Shown here: positions 8,463-18,403 of the stretch, one piece after another | How positions within the stretch are numbered: the first letter of the stretch is position 1 | Layout of the letters: every line of letters begins with the position of its first letter | Source: Achromobacter insuavis | Lineage (GTDB): Bacteria; Pseudomonadota; Gammaproteobacteria; Burkholderiales; Burkholderiaceae_B | Assembly (NCBI RefSeq): GCF_902859645.1 | Contig: NZ_CADIJR010000002.1 | Location: 124,001 to 188,000, forward strand | DNA: 64,000 nt | Direction of reading: 5' to 3' | Position numbers and translations under genes: made by a program | The notes under the pieces: model-generated | What the model was told of the DNA's origin: nothing | The model's database searches: none | The model's input: only the letters and a program-made list of their open reading frames with translations

Positions 8463-10535
8463 TTAGCGTATGCCGGCACCTTTGAGCACCAACATCCGGC
8501 TGGACAGCTCCAAGTAGCGCTTGCGCGCCTCCTCGGTGGCCAGGCCCGCCGCCGCCAGCTTGGACATTTCCGCCTTCGCCGAATCGAATTCGATGCGGCG
8601 CAGCGCGTCATCCCACTCGGTCTGCGGATCGGGCAGATCCTCTTGCGACAGGATGTCGACCCGCAATCCCTTGAGCACCGTGGCGAGGTCCGAGTCCGGC
8701 TCGGCTGCCTCCAGCAAGGCGCCCACATGGCGCGCGCCGCTGGCCTGCGCCAGCATGATCAGGTCCCTCACCAATCCTAGATGGGGGCCGTGGTCGATGA
8801 CTTCAAGCTGCTGGTCGCCCATGGAGTCGACCAGTTCCGGATGGGCCAGCAACAGACTCAGCAGGCGCTTGGCCAGCGACGGCATGGTGCGGCGTCCTTC
8901 GAAGCCGCCGACGTCATCGCGCTTGCCCTTCCAGTTGCCCTTGCCGCCTTTCCAGTCGCCCTTGCCCTTCCAGTCGCTCTTGCCCTTCCAATCGCCCTTG
9001 CCTTTCCAGTCCTGCTTGCCGGCGCCGCCATTCCAGCCACCGCCCGATTCGCCGCCCTGCGACGAAAACTGGCCATAGTCGGCATACTCGCCATCGTCGG
9101 CGGGAATGTCGTGGAAATCGTGGCCGGCGAAGTCGTAGCCGCCATCGTGCGGGGCGCCGTCGTGCGGCGCCGCCGTACCGGAGGCGGCCACGATGCCCGC
9201 CTCACCGGCGTTCGGCTTGGCGGGCGCGCCGAACGGCTTGGCGGGCTGCTGCGCCAGCACCTGTGCCATTTCCTCGGGCGTCAGCTGCACCAGCTTGGCC
9301 ATCTCGCGTTCGATCTGCACGCGCAGCGCGCATTCCGGAATCGACGCCAGCAGCGGCTTGGCCTCGTGCAGGCAACTGGCGCGGCCCTCGGCCTCTTCCA
9401 TGTTGTGGCGCGAGGCCAGCTCGTCCAGCAGGAAGCGCGACAGCGCCACCGCCTCGCCCAGGCAGGCGCGGAAGGCCTCCGCGCCCAGTTCGCGCACATA
9501 CGAATCCGGATCGTGCTCGGTCGGCAGGAACAGGAAGCGGATGGCGATGTCGTCGCGCAGCACCGGCAGGCACGCCTGCAGCGCGCGCCACGCGGCGCGG
9601 CGGCCGGCGCCGTCGCCGTCGAAACTGAAGATGACCTTGTCGCTGGTGCGCAGCAGCTTCTTGACGTGATCCGGCGTGGTCGCGGTGCCAAGCGTGGCGA
9701 CGGCATTGGCGATGCCCTGCTGCGCCAGCCCGACCACGTCCATATAGCCTTCGACCACGATGACCTGGCCTTCCTGGCGGATCGCCTGGCGCGCTTCCCA
9801 CAGGCCGTACAGCTCCTGGCCCTTGGAGAACAGCGGGGTTTCCGGCGAATTCAGGTACTTGGGCTCGCCCTTGCCGATGATGCGGCCGCCAAAGCCGATC
9901 AGGCTGCCGCGCGCATTGCGGATCGGGAACATGACCCGTTCGCGGAAGCGGTCGTAGCGGCGGCCGTCCTCGGACTCGATGACGAGACCTGATTCCACCA
10001 GCGTGGGATCTTCGTAATTGGGAAAAACCTGCGACAGCCCGTGCCGGTCCGTGCCGGACCAGCCCAGACCGAAATGCGCGGCAATCTCGCCGGTCAGGCC
10101 ACGCTGCTTCAGATAGCGGATCGCCGCGGGCGATGCGCGCAACTGCTTCAGGTAATGGGCCTGGGCGGCGTCCAGCACTTGCGTGTGGCGGGACTCCTCG
10201 GCCTTGCGGCGCGCGGTTTCCTGCTGCTGGCGGGGGCTGCGGTTTTCTTCGGGGACCGTCATTCCCGCCGAAGCCGCGAGCGTGCGCACGGCTTCGGGGA
10301 AACTGGCGCCCGTGTGCTCCATCAGGAAGGTGATGGCACTGCCATGCGCTCCGCAACCGAAGCAGTGATAGAACTGCTTGGTGGGGCTGACAGTGAACGA
10401 CGGACTTTTTTCGTTATGAAAGGGGCACAGGCCAAGCAAGTTGGCCCCACCCTTTCGCAACTGCACGTACCGCCCGACGACATCGACAACGTCGACCCGG
10501 GCGAGTAGTTCCTGGATGAATGATTCTGGAATCAA
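8463..10535 (-). CDS. dnaG: DNA primase
   Basis: Makes RNA primers at the replication fork and docks on DnaB helicase. The start is TTG 10535: an in-frame stop lies five codons upstream, and IPESFIQELLARVDVVDVV aligns directly with the E. coli N-terminus. The CHC2 zinc finger uses C37, H40, C58 and C61. The Toprim core has VVEGYMDVVGL and SFDGDGAGRRAA. The C-terminal helicase-binding domain begins after about residue 545. Residues roughly 507-538 are a run of DWKGKG-like repeats in a Gly/Asp-rich linker, making the protein 690 aa versus 581 in E. coli. It lies 19 bp after rpsU, with tandem inverted repeats across the start codon. Confidence 0.97.
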   Translation of the reverse strand: MIPESFIQELLARVDVVDVVGRYVQLRKGGANLLGLCPFHNEKSPSFTVSPTKQFYHCFGCGAHGSAITFLMEHTGASFPEAVRTLAASAGMTVPEENRSPRQQQETARRKAEESRHTQVLDAAQAHYLKQLRASPAAIRYLKQRGLTGEIAAHFGLGWSGTDRHGLSQVFPNYEDPTLVESGLVIESEDGRRYDRFRERVMFPIRNARGSLIGFGGRIIGKGEPKYLNSPETPLFSKGQELYGLWEARQAIRQEGQVIVVEGYMDVVGLAQQGIANAVATLGTATTPDHVKKLLRTSDKVIFSFDGDGAGRRAAWRALQACLPVLRDDIAIRFLFLPTEHDPDSYVRELGAEAFRACLGEAVALSRFLLDELASRHNMEEAEGRASCLHEAKPLLASIPECALRVQIEREMAKLVQLTPEEMAQVLAQQPAKPFGAPAKPNAGEAGIVAASGTAAPHDGAPHDGGYDFAGHDFHDIPADDGEYADYGQFSSQGGESGGGWNGGAGKQDWKGKGDWKGKSDWKGKGDWKGGKGNWKGKRDDVGGFEGRRTMPSLAKRLLSLLLAHPELVDSMGDQQLEVIDHGPHLGLVRDLIMLAQASGARHVGALLEAAEPDSDLATVLKGLRVDILSQEDLPDPQTEWDDALRRIEFDSAKAEMSKLAAAGLATEEARKRYLELSSRMLVLKGAGIR
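8922..9015 (-). repeat. 18-bp tandem repeat in dnaG encoding (G/S)DWKGK units
   Basis: About five imperfect copies of an 18-bp unit (plus-strand form CCCTTGCCCTTCCAGTCG) lie in tandem. On the coding strand each gives a six-residue unit such as GDWKGK or SDWKGK, with one variant GNWKGK and one GG insertion. Copies differ at a few bases, so the array is old enough to have diverged, or mixes units. It falls in the linker before the DnaB-binding domain. Confidence 0.85.
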
Positions 10536-10550
10536 TAGATTCTGGAATCA
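10522..10550. repeat. Tandem inverted repeat across the dnaG start
   Basis: GATTCTGGAATCA occurs at 10522-10534 and again at 10538-10550, a 16-bp period. Each copy is itself a small palindrome (GATTC-TG-GAATC). The pair fills the rpsU-dnaG gap and covers the dnaG TTG start, where no purine-rich ribosome site is visible. It could be a processing site, a translational damper or a protein-binding site. Confidence 0.6.
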
Positions 10551-10554
10551 GAAA

Positions 10555-10767
10555 TCAATACAGGCGCGGGGGCAGTTGCTGGCTACGGATGCGCTTGTAG
10601 TGGCGCTTCACGGCGGCGGCGTGCTTGCGCTTGCGCTCGGCCGTGGGCTTCTCATAGAACTCGCGCGAGCGCAGTTCGGTGAGCAAACCGGTCTTTTCGA
10701 TGGTGCGCTTGAAGCGGCGCAGAGCGGCTTCAAACGGTTCGTTTTCCTTCAGTCGAACGATAGGCAT
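10555..10767 (-). CDS. rpsU: 30S ribosomal protein S21
   Basis: Small basic ribosomal protein (70 aa) that helps the 30S subunit bind messenger RNA. The sequence [20 protein letters not shown] and the tail ending [17 protein letters not shown] are characteristic of S21. ATG 10767 gives the standard family N-terminus; the upstream extension to 10797 is rejected. It is the first gene of the classical macromolecular-synthesis operon and is followed at 19 bp by dnaG. Confidence 0.97.
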   Translation of the reverse strand: MPIVRLKENEPFEAALRRFKRTIEKTGLLTELRSREFYEKPTAERKRKHAAAVKRHYKRIRSQQLPPRLY

Positions 10768-11208
10768 AAAGTGATTGGCCTGCTTGTAGGGTAACAAAAG
10801 TTGATGACAAACCTGGCTTGCTTACCAGCAACGCCACGGGGTTCCCGGCGGCAAACCGCCTGTCAGCCCAGGCCGCAGACCATGCATACGCGAATATAGT
10901 AATCGGGCATGCCCATCCGGGCCAAGAGATCCGCGCACCTGGACAACCCAGGCCACCGACCTCTCATTTTCCGCTTCCAGGCGCGAGCGCCAAGAGCCTT
11001 GCAGCGCTAAATTCGCTGGCTGTTTCCGTTACCCAAAGACTACCCAGAGAGTAACAAGCCAAGTTCGGTTTAGCGATAACCAGCGATTCTAGCATGGTCA
11101 TGGCTATTTTGACTACCGGGAGAACAGTCCGGCGCAATGCCCCGGCGCTTGCCGCCCCTGTCGCGCGCGGGCGGCAGGGATCGCCGGACTATCCGTCCCC
11201 GAAAGGCC
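10768..11208. other. Intergenic region upstream of rpsU, no gene seen
   Basis: This 441-bp stretch separates rpsU from the phosphoribosyltransferase gene, both on the minus strand. Short frames in it lack a ribosome site and family resemblance. The only structure I can point to is the candidate promoter at 10896-10925, which would give rpsU a leader of about 120 nt. A TAGAAT box (minus strand, about 11088-11093) has no good partner. Confidence 0.5.
10896..10925 (-). promoter_or_regulatory. Candidate sigma-70 promoter for rpsU-dnaG-rpoD
   Basis: On the minus strand TTGGCC (10920-10925) and TACTAT (10896-10901) are 18 bp apart, each matching four of six consensus bases. The position upstream of rpsU is right. 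The match is modest, so this is a candidate only. Confidence 0.35.
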
Positions 11209-11751
11209 TCAGGCCTTCGAGCCCTTGCGGATCCAGGCTTCCAGCTGGTGCGGACGCAGGCTGTCGTAGTCTTCGAAGGGCTGGTGGATCCAGGGGTTGG
11301 TCGGCAGCTTGTCGACGTAATAGTCGGGCTGCGCCAGGGAATGCCCTTTCCACCACAGCACGGCGCTGCGCAATTCGGTGATGTCGGCGAACTGGCTCTT
11401 GAGGTGGTCGTACACCTTCATGAAGGTCTTGCCGGTATCCACCATGTCGTCCACCAGCAACACCCGCCCGGACAGCGTGCCGCGCGTGATGGTGATGAAC
11501 TGCGCGATATCCATATCGCCCTGCTTGGTGCCCGCGGCTTCGCGGTAGCTGCTGGTCGCCAGAATGCCCAACGGCACATCAAAAATACGGGACATGACGT
11601 CGCCGACGCGCATGCCGCCGCGCGCCAGGCACAAAATCTTGTCGAACTCCCAACCGGACTGGTGCACCTGCAAGGCCAGGCGCTCGATCAAGCGGTTGTA
11701 ATCGTCCCACGTCACCCACAGATGGCTATCGTCACTGGTTGGCGCGCTCAT
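11209..11751 (-). CDS. Phosphoribosyltransferase family protein
   Basis: A type I phosphoribosyltransferase of 180 aa, probably a purine (xanthine or hypoxanthine-guanine) salvage enzyme that joins a base to PRPP. The PRPP loop is VLLVDDMVDTGKT; the substrate-entry loop ARGGMRVGDVMSR and the flexible-loop segment TSSYREAAGTKQ are in the expected order. ATG 11751 (MSAPTSDD) is preceded by AGGAGA; a TTG two codons earlier is the alternative. It lies downstream of purA with a strong terminator between them, so it has its own transcript although both act in purine metabolism. Confidence 0.85.
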   Translation of the reverse strand: MSAPTSDDSHLWVTWDDYNRLIERLALQVHQSGWEFDKILCLARGGMRVGDVMSRIFDVPLGILATSSYREAAGTKQGDMDIAQFITITRGTLSGRVLLVDDMVDTGKTFMKVYDHLKSQFADITELRSAVLWWKGHSLAQPDYYVDKLPTNPWIHQPFEDYDSLRPHQLEAWIRKGSKA

Positions 11752-11769
11752 AGGCAAGGATCTCCTGCG

Positions 11770-11816
11770 TGAAAATACGAAAAGGCCGCCGCCGGTATGA
11801 GACCGGCGGCGGCCTT
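11770..11816 (-). terminator. Intrinsic terminator of purA
   Basis: AAGGCCGCCGCCGGT (11782-11796) pairs with its complement at 11802-11816, a perfect 15-bp stem with a 5-nt loop. On the minus strand it is followed by TTTTCGTATTTTC. It sits 18 bp after the purA stop. Confidence 0.9.
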
Positions 11817-11834
11817 GCGAATAATAACCCGATG

Positions 11835-13202
<1,368 letters not shown>

Positions 13203-13206
13203 TTAG

Positions 13207-14364
13207 TCACAGCGTTCTGACCGTCCAGGCGCCATCCTGCAGCGCCAGCTCGCGATCGCAAACGAATTCGTCCTGATCCTGCTCGTGACCGGGCAATACC
13301 TGAACGACGATTTCCCCTGACCGGCGCAGGCGGCGGACCGCCTCGACCAGGGCGGGGGCTTGCCCCCAGGGCGCGCGAACCGCACGCGCCCGTTCCGCCG
13401 GCGGCAAACCCGCCGCCAGCTTGCGTAAATCCAGACTGAAGCCCGTGGCCGGACGCGCGCGCCCGAATGCCAGGCTGACGTCGTCGTAGCGGCCGCCGCG
13501 CACCAGCGCGTCGCGCCAGCCCTCGGCGTACAGCGCGAACTTGATGCCGGAGTGGTAGCCGTAGCCGTCCACGTCCGCCAGGTCGACGCCAAAGTCGACG
13601 TTCGGCTGACCATCCAGCAACACCTGCAGCGCATCCAGCGCGGCGACGACGCCGGGCAACAGCGGCAGGTCGTGGCGGGCCCGCTTCAGCACTTCGGGGC
13701 CGCCATAAAGCTTGGGCAGCAGCTGCAACGCCTTGAGCGTTTCAGCGCGCATGCCGGGCGTGCGCTCGGCCAGTTCCGTCAGGCCCGGCACGTCTTTCTC
13801 GCGCATCAGGCGGATGACGTCCTGAGAGACCGCGGCCGCGGCCGGATCGGCTTCGACGATGCCGCGCAGCACGCCGGGATGGCACAGCACCAGGCGCGGA
13901 TTGCGCACACCGGCGATGGCCACCGTTTCCAGCACCAGCTGGATGATCTCGAGGTCGGCCTCGAAACCGGCATGGCCGTAGATTTCGGCGCCGATCTGCA
14001 GCAGCTCGCGGCTGGACAGCAGGTCCGCCGGGCGGGCATGCAGCACGTTGCCGCAGTAGCACAGGCGGGTCACGCCGGCGCGGTTCAACAAGTGCGCGTC
14101 GATGCGCGTGACCTGGGGAGTCATGTCGGCGCGAACGCCCAGCGTGCGGCCCGACAGCTGGTCGACCAGCTTGCAGGTGCGCAGATCCAGATCGCTACCG
14201 GTGCCGGACAGCAATGAATCGATGTACTCGACCAGGGGCGGCGCGACCAGCTCGAAGCCGTAAGTACGGTACAGATCGAGAAGTTCGCGGCGCACTTCCT
14301 CGATGCGCCGGGCCTCTGCCGGAAGTACGTCGGCAAGGCTCTCGGGCAGCAACCAGTTACCCAT
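13207..14364 (-). CDS. hisZ: ATP phosphoribosyltransferase regulatory subunit
   Basis: Class II histidyl-tRNA-synthetase-like protein of 385 aa that lacks aminoacylation. It forms a complex with the short form of HisG in the first step of histidine synthesis. The N-terminus [20 protein letters not shown], then [14 protein letters not shown] and [12 protein letters not shown], follow the HisZ pattern. The true HisS is encoded separately at 22661-23950, which supports HisZ here. It is downstream of hflC but separated by two terminators, so hisZ-purA appears to be its own transcript. Confidence 0.93.
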   Translation of the reverse strand: MGNWLLPESLADVLPAEARRIEEVRRELLDLYRTYGFELVAPPLVEYIDSLLSGTGSDLDLRTCKLVDQLSGRTLGVRADMTPQVTRIDAHLLNRAGVTRLCYCGNVLHARPADLLSSRELLQIGAEIYGHAGFEADLEIIQLVLETVAIAGVRNPRLVLCHPGVLRGIVEADPAAAAVSQDVIRLMREKDVPGLTELAERTPGMRAETLKALQLLPKLYGGPEVLKRARHDLPLLPGVVAALDALQVLLDGQPNVDFGVDLADVDGYGYHSGIKFALYAEGWRDALVRGGRYDDVSLAFGRARPATGFSLDLRKLAAGLPPAERARAVRAPWGQAPALVEAVRRLRRSGEIVVQVLPGHEQDQDEFVCDRELALQDGAWTVRTL

Positions 14365-14412
14365 GAATGTTTACCTGAATAACGCCTAGAGATGCGTGGG
14401 CGTCGCCCAAAC

Positions 14413-14453
14413 GAAAAAGCGGCTGAGGGGGCGTAAGCCCGCTCAGCCGCTGC
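14413..14453 (-). terminator. Terminator-like hairpin in the hisZ leader (possible attenuator)
   Basis: AGCGGCTGAG (14418-14427) pairs with CTCAGCCGCT (14442-14451), with a further GC-rich inner stem. On the minus strand the stem is followed by TTTTT. It is 49 bp upstream of the hisZ start and downstream of the separate hflC terminator. A TACAAT box lies just upstream of it on the minus strand, at about 14482-14487. It could end a short transcript or attenuate hisZ-purA. Confidence 0.65.
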
Positions 14454-14564
14454 GGAATGTTTTCTAGCTTACGGGGTATTGTACATGGTTCAGCCAGCAG
14501 CGCCAGCCCGTGGCGCAACACGTCCCCCATTGCCCCGCCGCACGGGCCGCCGGCGCAACCCGGC

Positions 14565-14599
14565 CAGAAAAAAGCCCCCAGGAAAAACCTGGGGGCTTC
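14565..14599 (-). terminator. Intrinsic terminator of hflC
   Basis: AAGCCCCCAGG and CCTGGGGGCTT (14572-14598) form a perfect 11-bp stem with a 5-nt loop, followed on the minus strand by TTTTTT. It is 25 bp after the hflC stop and ends the hfq-hflX-hflK-hflC run. Confidence 0.9.
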
Positions 14600-14623
14600 G
14601 CATGCCGTCCGCGGCGCCGCCTT

Positions 14624-15526
14624 TTACTTGGCGGGCACGGTCACCGGGGCCAGGGCCTGGCCGGCGGGGTCCTTCATGAACTGGAAGAAACTGGAGCTGG
14701 GGTCGACCACCAGCACGTCGCCCGGCTTCGAGAACGAAGCGCGGTAGGCTTCCAGGCTCTTGTAGTACGTGTAGAACTGCGGGTTCTTGCCGTAGGCCTG
14801 CGAGTAGATCGCGGCGGCCGCGGCATCGCCCTCGCCCATGATCGTCTGGGCCTTGGCGTAGGCCTGGGCCACGATCACTTCGCGCTGGCGATCGGCTTCG
14901 GCGCGGATCTTCTCGCCCTCGGCGGCGCCGATCGAGCGCAGCTCGTTGGCGACGCGGGTACGCTCGGCTTCCATGCGGCGGTACACCGATTCCGAGATCT
15001 CGGGCGCGAACTCGATGCGGCGCAGGCGCACATCGACGATCTGCACGCCCAACGGCTCGGCGCGCTTGGCGACGTTGGTCAGGATTTCGGCCATGATCTT
15101 GTCGCGTTCGGTCGAGACCACGTCGCGCACCGTGCGCACGTTGACCGAGGCGTTGAGCGCGTCGCGGATCTGCGCCTGCAGGCGTTCCTGCGCGGCGCGT
15201 TCGTTGCCGCCGAAGGTCACGTAGTACAGGCGGGGATCCGCGATGCGCCACTTGACGTACGAGTCGATCAGCAGGTTCTTCTTTTCGGAAGTCTGGATGC
15301 GCTCGGCTTCGTTGGTTTCGATGGTCAGGATGCGCTTGTCCAGCGTCACCACGTTCTGGAACGGCGGCGGCGCCTTGAAGTACAGGCCGGGCTCGTTGAT
15401 GACCTTGCGCACTTCACCCAGCGAGAACACCAGGGCGTAGTCGCGCTCGCGCACCACGAACACGCAGGAAGAAAGGGCGGCCAGCACGATGAGCAGGCCG
15501 ACCAGGATAGGCATAAGACGTTGCAT
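14624..15526 (-). CDS. hflC: Protease modulator HflC
   Basis: Inner-membrane SPFH/prohibitin-domain protein (300 aa) that assembles with HflK around the FtsH protease and limits its access to membrane substrates. One N-terminal membrane helix (about residues 5-25, MPILVGLLIVLAALSSCVFV) precedes the SPFH domain (RKVINEPGLYFKAPPPFQNV) and a long helical stretch. GAGG precedes ATG 15526. It follows hflK by 18 bp in the same transcript and is closed by a terminator. Confidence 0.95.
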   Translation of the reverse strand: MQRLMPILVGLLIVLAALSSCVFVVRERDYALVFSLGEVRKVINEPGLYFKAPPPFQNVVTLDKRILTIETNEAERIQTSEKKNLLIDSYVKWRIADPRLYYVTFGGNERAAQERLQAQIRDALNASVNVRTVRDVVSTERDKIMAEILTNVAKRAEPLGVQIVDVRLRRIEFAPEISESVYRRMEAERTRVANELRSIGAAEGEKIRAEADRQREVIVAQAYAKAQTIMGEGDAAAAAIYSQAYGKNPQFYTYYKSLEAYRASFSKPGDVLVVDPSSSFFQFMKDPAGQALAPVTVPAK

Positions 15527-15544
15527 GATCAGGAATCCTCCGGG

Positions 15545-16849
15545 TTAGCGCGACTGACGATCGCGGGGCAGCGCATTGCTATTGCTGCTGCCGGAGGGTT
15601 GCGGGGCCGGCGCCGCGCCACCACGCAGTGGCGCTTGCAGCGGCGGGCTGACCAATGCGGGCGATCCGGGGTTGCCTACCGCGGACTTGCTGGCATCCTG
15701 GGCGGCCAGATGCATGATCTTGTCCAAGGGCAGGTACAACATGTTGTTGTTGCTCTTGGTGTCGACCATGACCTTGCTGGCACGCGTGAAGATGTCCTGC
15801 ATGCTCTCCAGGTACATGCGCTGGCGCATGACCTGCGGCGACTTCTCGTATTCGCCCAGGATGCTGGTGAAGCGCGCGGTATTACCCTGCGCATCGCCCG
15901 TCACCTTGGCGCGGTAGCCTTCGGCCTGCTCCAGCATGCGCGAGGCCTGGCCGCTGGCCAGCGGCACAACCTGGTTGGCGTAGGCCTGGCCTTCGTTGAT
16001 CTGGCGTTCGCGATCCTGGCCGGCCTTGACGGCATCGTCGAACGCGGCCTGGACCTGTTCGGGCGGCTGCACGTTCTGGATGGCGACGGTGCTGACCTGG
16101 ACGCCGGTCTGGTAGCGATCGAGGATCTGCTGCATCAGCGCCTGGACCTGCGTGGCGACCGTGGTACGGCCCTCGTACAGCACGAAGTCCATGGACTGCT
16201 TGCCGACCACTTCGCGCATGGCCGTTTCAGACGCCTGGCGCACGGAGTCGTCCGGGTCGCGGGTCATGAACAGGTAATCGGGCGCGCCATCGGCGCGCAG
16301 GCGGTATTGCACGACGAACTGCATGTCGACGATGTTCTCGTCCGTCGTGAGCATCAGCGCCTCGGGCAGCACCTTGTTGCGGGCGCCGCCACGGAAACCG
16401 ACCTCGAACGTGCGCAGTTGCGACACGTTGACCATTTCGTGGCTCTGGATGGGATACGGCAGGCGCCACTGGAAGCCGGCTTGTGAAGTGCTCTTGTATT
16501 TGCCGAACTGCGTGACGACCGCGACCTGGCCTTCCTGGACGATATAGAAGCCGCTGGCCGCCCAGATGCCGACCGCGACCAGGGCGATCACTCCCAGTCC
16601 GATGCGGGCACCGCGCGGCGACGGCGGCGTCATGCCGCCGCGATTGCCACCGGGGCGGTTGTTGCCGCCCCCGCCCTTGCGGCCGAATAACGATCCGATG
16701 CGATTATTGAAATCGCGCCAGACCTCGTCGAGGTCTGGCGGACCGTCTCCGTTGCCTTGGGGCCGCTTGGGCGGCGGCTCGGAGCCATTATTGTTTCCAC
16801 GACCCCAGCCGGGGTCATTCAGATTGAAGAGTTTGATAATTCGAGGCAT
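15545..16849 (-). CDS. hflK: FtsH protease activity modulator HflK
   Basis: Partner of HflC in the large periplasmic cage around FtsH. The N-terminal 80 residues are Gly/Pro/Asn-rich and cytoplasmic. One membrane helix lies at about 83-103 (IGLGVIALVAVGIWAASGF), followed by the SPFH domain (GKYKSTSQAGFQWRLPYPIQ) and a helical region. ATG 16849 (MPRIIKLFNLNDPGWGRG) gives the family N-terminus and overlaps the end of hflX by 35 bp. A longer frame to 16879 is rejected. At 434 aa its length is ordinary. Confidence 0.95.
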   Translation of the reverse strand: MPRIIKLFNLNDPGWGRGNNNGSEPPPKRPQGNGDGPPDLDEVWRDFNNRIGSLFGRKGGGGNNRPGGNRGGMTPPSPRGARIGLGVIALVAVGIWAASGFYIVQEGQVAVVTQFGKYKSTSQAGFQWRLPYPIQSHEMVNVSQLRTFEVGFRGGARNKVLPEALMLTTDENIVDMQFVVQYRLRADGAPDYLFMTRDPDDSVRQASETAMREVVGKQSMDFVLYEGRTTVATQVQALMQQILDRYQTGVQVSTVAIQNVQPPEQVQAAFDDAVKAGQDRERQINEGQAYANQVVPLASGQASRMLEQAEGYRAKVTGDAQGNTARFTSILGEYEKSPQVMRQRMYLESMQDIFTRASKVMVDTKSNNNMLYLPLDKIMHLAAQDASKSAVGNPGSPALVSPPLQAPLRGGAAPAPQPSGSSNSNALPRDRQSR

Positions 16850-17921
16850 TGTTTCCCACAATCTGTCCGGTCTCCGCAATTGCCCCGCGCAACGCGTCCA
16901 AACCGGCGCGCTCGGTGGCGCTTACAAATACTCGCGCAATCGTACCATGGGCGTCGCGCTCCGCCCGGGGTTCCAGGCCAGCACGGTCGATCTTGTTGTA
17001 TACCAGAATGGTGGGAATCGCGGCAGCCCCGATTTCCGCCAGCACCTTGTTGACCTCGAAGATCTGTTCGTCGCGCTGCGGGCTGGCGGCATCGACCACG
17101 TGCAGCAGCAGATCGGCGTGCACGGTTTCCTCGAGCGTGGCGCGGAACGCCGCGATCAGGTCGTGAGGCAGGTCGCGGATGAAGCCCACGGTATCCGACA
17201 CCACCACATTGCCCGCCCCTTCGATCCAGATGCGGCGGGTGGTCGTATCGAGCGTGGCGAACAACTGGTCCGCCGCGTAGGTATCGGCGCGGGTCAAGGC
17301 ATTGAACAGCGTCGACTTGCCGGCGTTGGTGTACCCCACCAGCGACACCGACAGGGCGCCGCCCCGGGCACGCGCGCGGCGCTGCGTGACGCGCTGGCGC
17401 TCGACCCGGTCCAGGCGCTCGCGCAGCGTCTTGACCTTGGCGCCGATCATGCGGCGGTCCATTTCGAGTTGCGATTCGCCGGGACCGCGCATGCCGATAC
17501 CGCCCCGTTGACGCTCCAGGTGGCTCCACATGCGCGTCAGCCGCGTGGCCAGATGCTGCAGCTGCGCCAGCTCGACCTGCAGCTTGCCCTCGTGGCTCTT
17601 GGCGCGCAGCGCGAAGATGTCCAGGATCAACGCCACGCGATCCACCACGCGCAGGTTGAAGACCCGTTCCAGGTTGCGCTGCTGGGCCGGCGACAGCGGC
17701 TGGTCGAACAGGACGATGTCGGCCAGCAGCGCCTGGGCCATGCCCACGCCTTCGTCGGCCTTGCCGGAACCGATGAAGAACTTGGCGTCGGGACGGTCGC
17801 GGCGGGCCGTGAGCGTGCCGACGATTTCCGCGCCGGCGCCCTTGGCCAGCATGGCGAATTCCTCGGCATGGGCCGTGAAGTCGGGATCACCCAGATCCAC
17901 GCTGATGATCAGTGCGCGCAT
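16815..17921 (-). CDS. hflX: Ribosome-associated GTPase HflX
   Basis: GTPase that binds 50S subunits and splits stalled ribosomes, especially under heat stress. The N-terminal HflX domain includes GSGKADEGV and VLFDQPLSPAQQRNLER. A coiled linker with RGGIGMRGPGESQLEMDRR leads to the G domain: G1 VGYTNAGKST, G3 DTVGFI, G4 NKID. At 368 aa it is a little shorter than the E. coli protein (426 aa). It is placed between hfq and hflK as in many proteobacteria. Confidence 0.96.
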   Translation of the reverse strand: MRALIISVDLGDPDFTAHAEEFAMLAKGAGAEIVGTLTARRDRPDAKFFIGSGKADEGVGMAQALLADIVLFDQPLSPAQQRNLERVFNLRVVDRVALILDIFALRAKSHEGKLQVELAQLQHLATRLTRMWSHLERQRGGIGMRGPGESQLEMDRRMIGAKVKTLRERLDRVERQRVTQRRARARGGALSVSLVGYTNAGKSTLFNALTRADTYAADQLFATLDTTTRRIWIEGAGNVVVSDTVGFIRDLPHDLIAAFRATLEETVHADLLLHVVDAASPQRDEQIFEVNKVLAEIGAAAIPTILVYNKIDRAGLEPRAERDAHGTIARVFVSATERAGLDALRGAIAETGQIVGNNASNYQTLQSE

Positions 17922-17944
17922 ACATGCACCATTTTGGAGCCAAA

Positions 17945-17981
17945 GCGAAAATGCCCGCCGACGTCGACCGTCCGGCGGGCA
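17945..17981 (-). terminator. Hairpin between hfq and hflX
   Basis: TGCCCGCCG (17952-17960) pairs with CGGCGGGCA (17973-17981). On the minus strand the stem is followed by TTTTCGC, a short T run. It probably gives partial termination after hfq, letting Hfq be made in excess of HflX. Confidence 0.65.
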
Positions 17982-18005
17982 ATAAAAGGTACTGCGGGAG
18001 CGAGA

Positions 18006-18242
18006 TTACTCAGCAGGGACTTCCACCTGGAAATTCACGGCGCGAGCGGGAACCACGGTGGAAATGGCGTGCTTGTAGACCATTTGCGTGACCGTGTTAC
18101 GCAGCAGCACCACGTATTGGTCGAAAGATTCGATTTGCCCTTGAAGCTTGATACCGTTCACCAGGTAGATCGACACCGGCACATGATCCTTGCGCAGCGT
18201 GTTCAGGAACGGATCTTGCAGAGTTTGCCCTTTATTGCTCAT
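18006..18242 (-). CDS. hfq: RNA chaperone Hfq
   Basis: Sm-like hexameric chaperone that pairs small RNAs with messenger RNAs. The 78-aa protein has Sm1 ([20 protein letters not shown]) and Sm2 ([11 protein letters not shown]) motifs and the N-terminal [15 protein letters not shown] that lines the RNA faces. The C-terminal tail is very short, as in other betaproteobacteria, compared with 102 aa in E. coli. It heads the hfq-hflX-hflK-hflC run; about 160 bp to hisC leaves room for its promoter. Confidence 0.98.
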   Translation of the reverse strand: MSNKGQTLQDPFLNTLRKDHVPVSIYLVNGIKLQGQIESFDQYVVLLRNTVTQMVYKHAISTVVPARAVNFQVEVPAE

Positions 18243-18403
18243 TGGCCAGGCTCCATTTGTTTGTTATTGAGTGATGACGCGCTTTTTACAGGTGGGGCAC
18301 GCCGAAACATGTACTCTACAGGGTTTTCCCGGCCCGTGCTACTTGTGTCGGATGCAAAAGTTGACACCAGAGTTTTCCGCCGGAAAGGCCCTTCAGCCGG
18401 GGG

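Noticed and set aside
10818-11054. 78-codon plus-strand frame upstream of rpsU
   Set aside because: No ribosome site, no conserved pattern, and it covers the probable rpsU promoter region.
13207-14364. A second histidyl-tRNA synthetase
   Set aside because: The true HisS is at 22661-23950; this one has the HisZ N-terminus and lacks HisS-specific loops.
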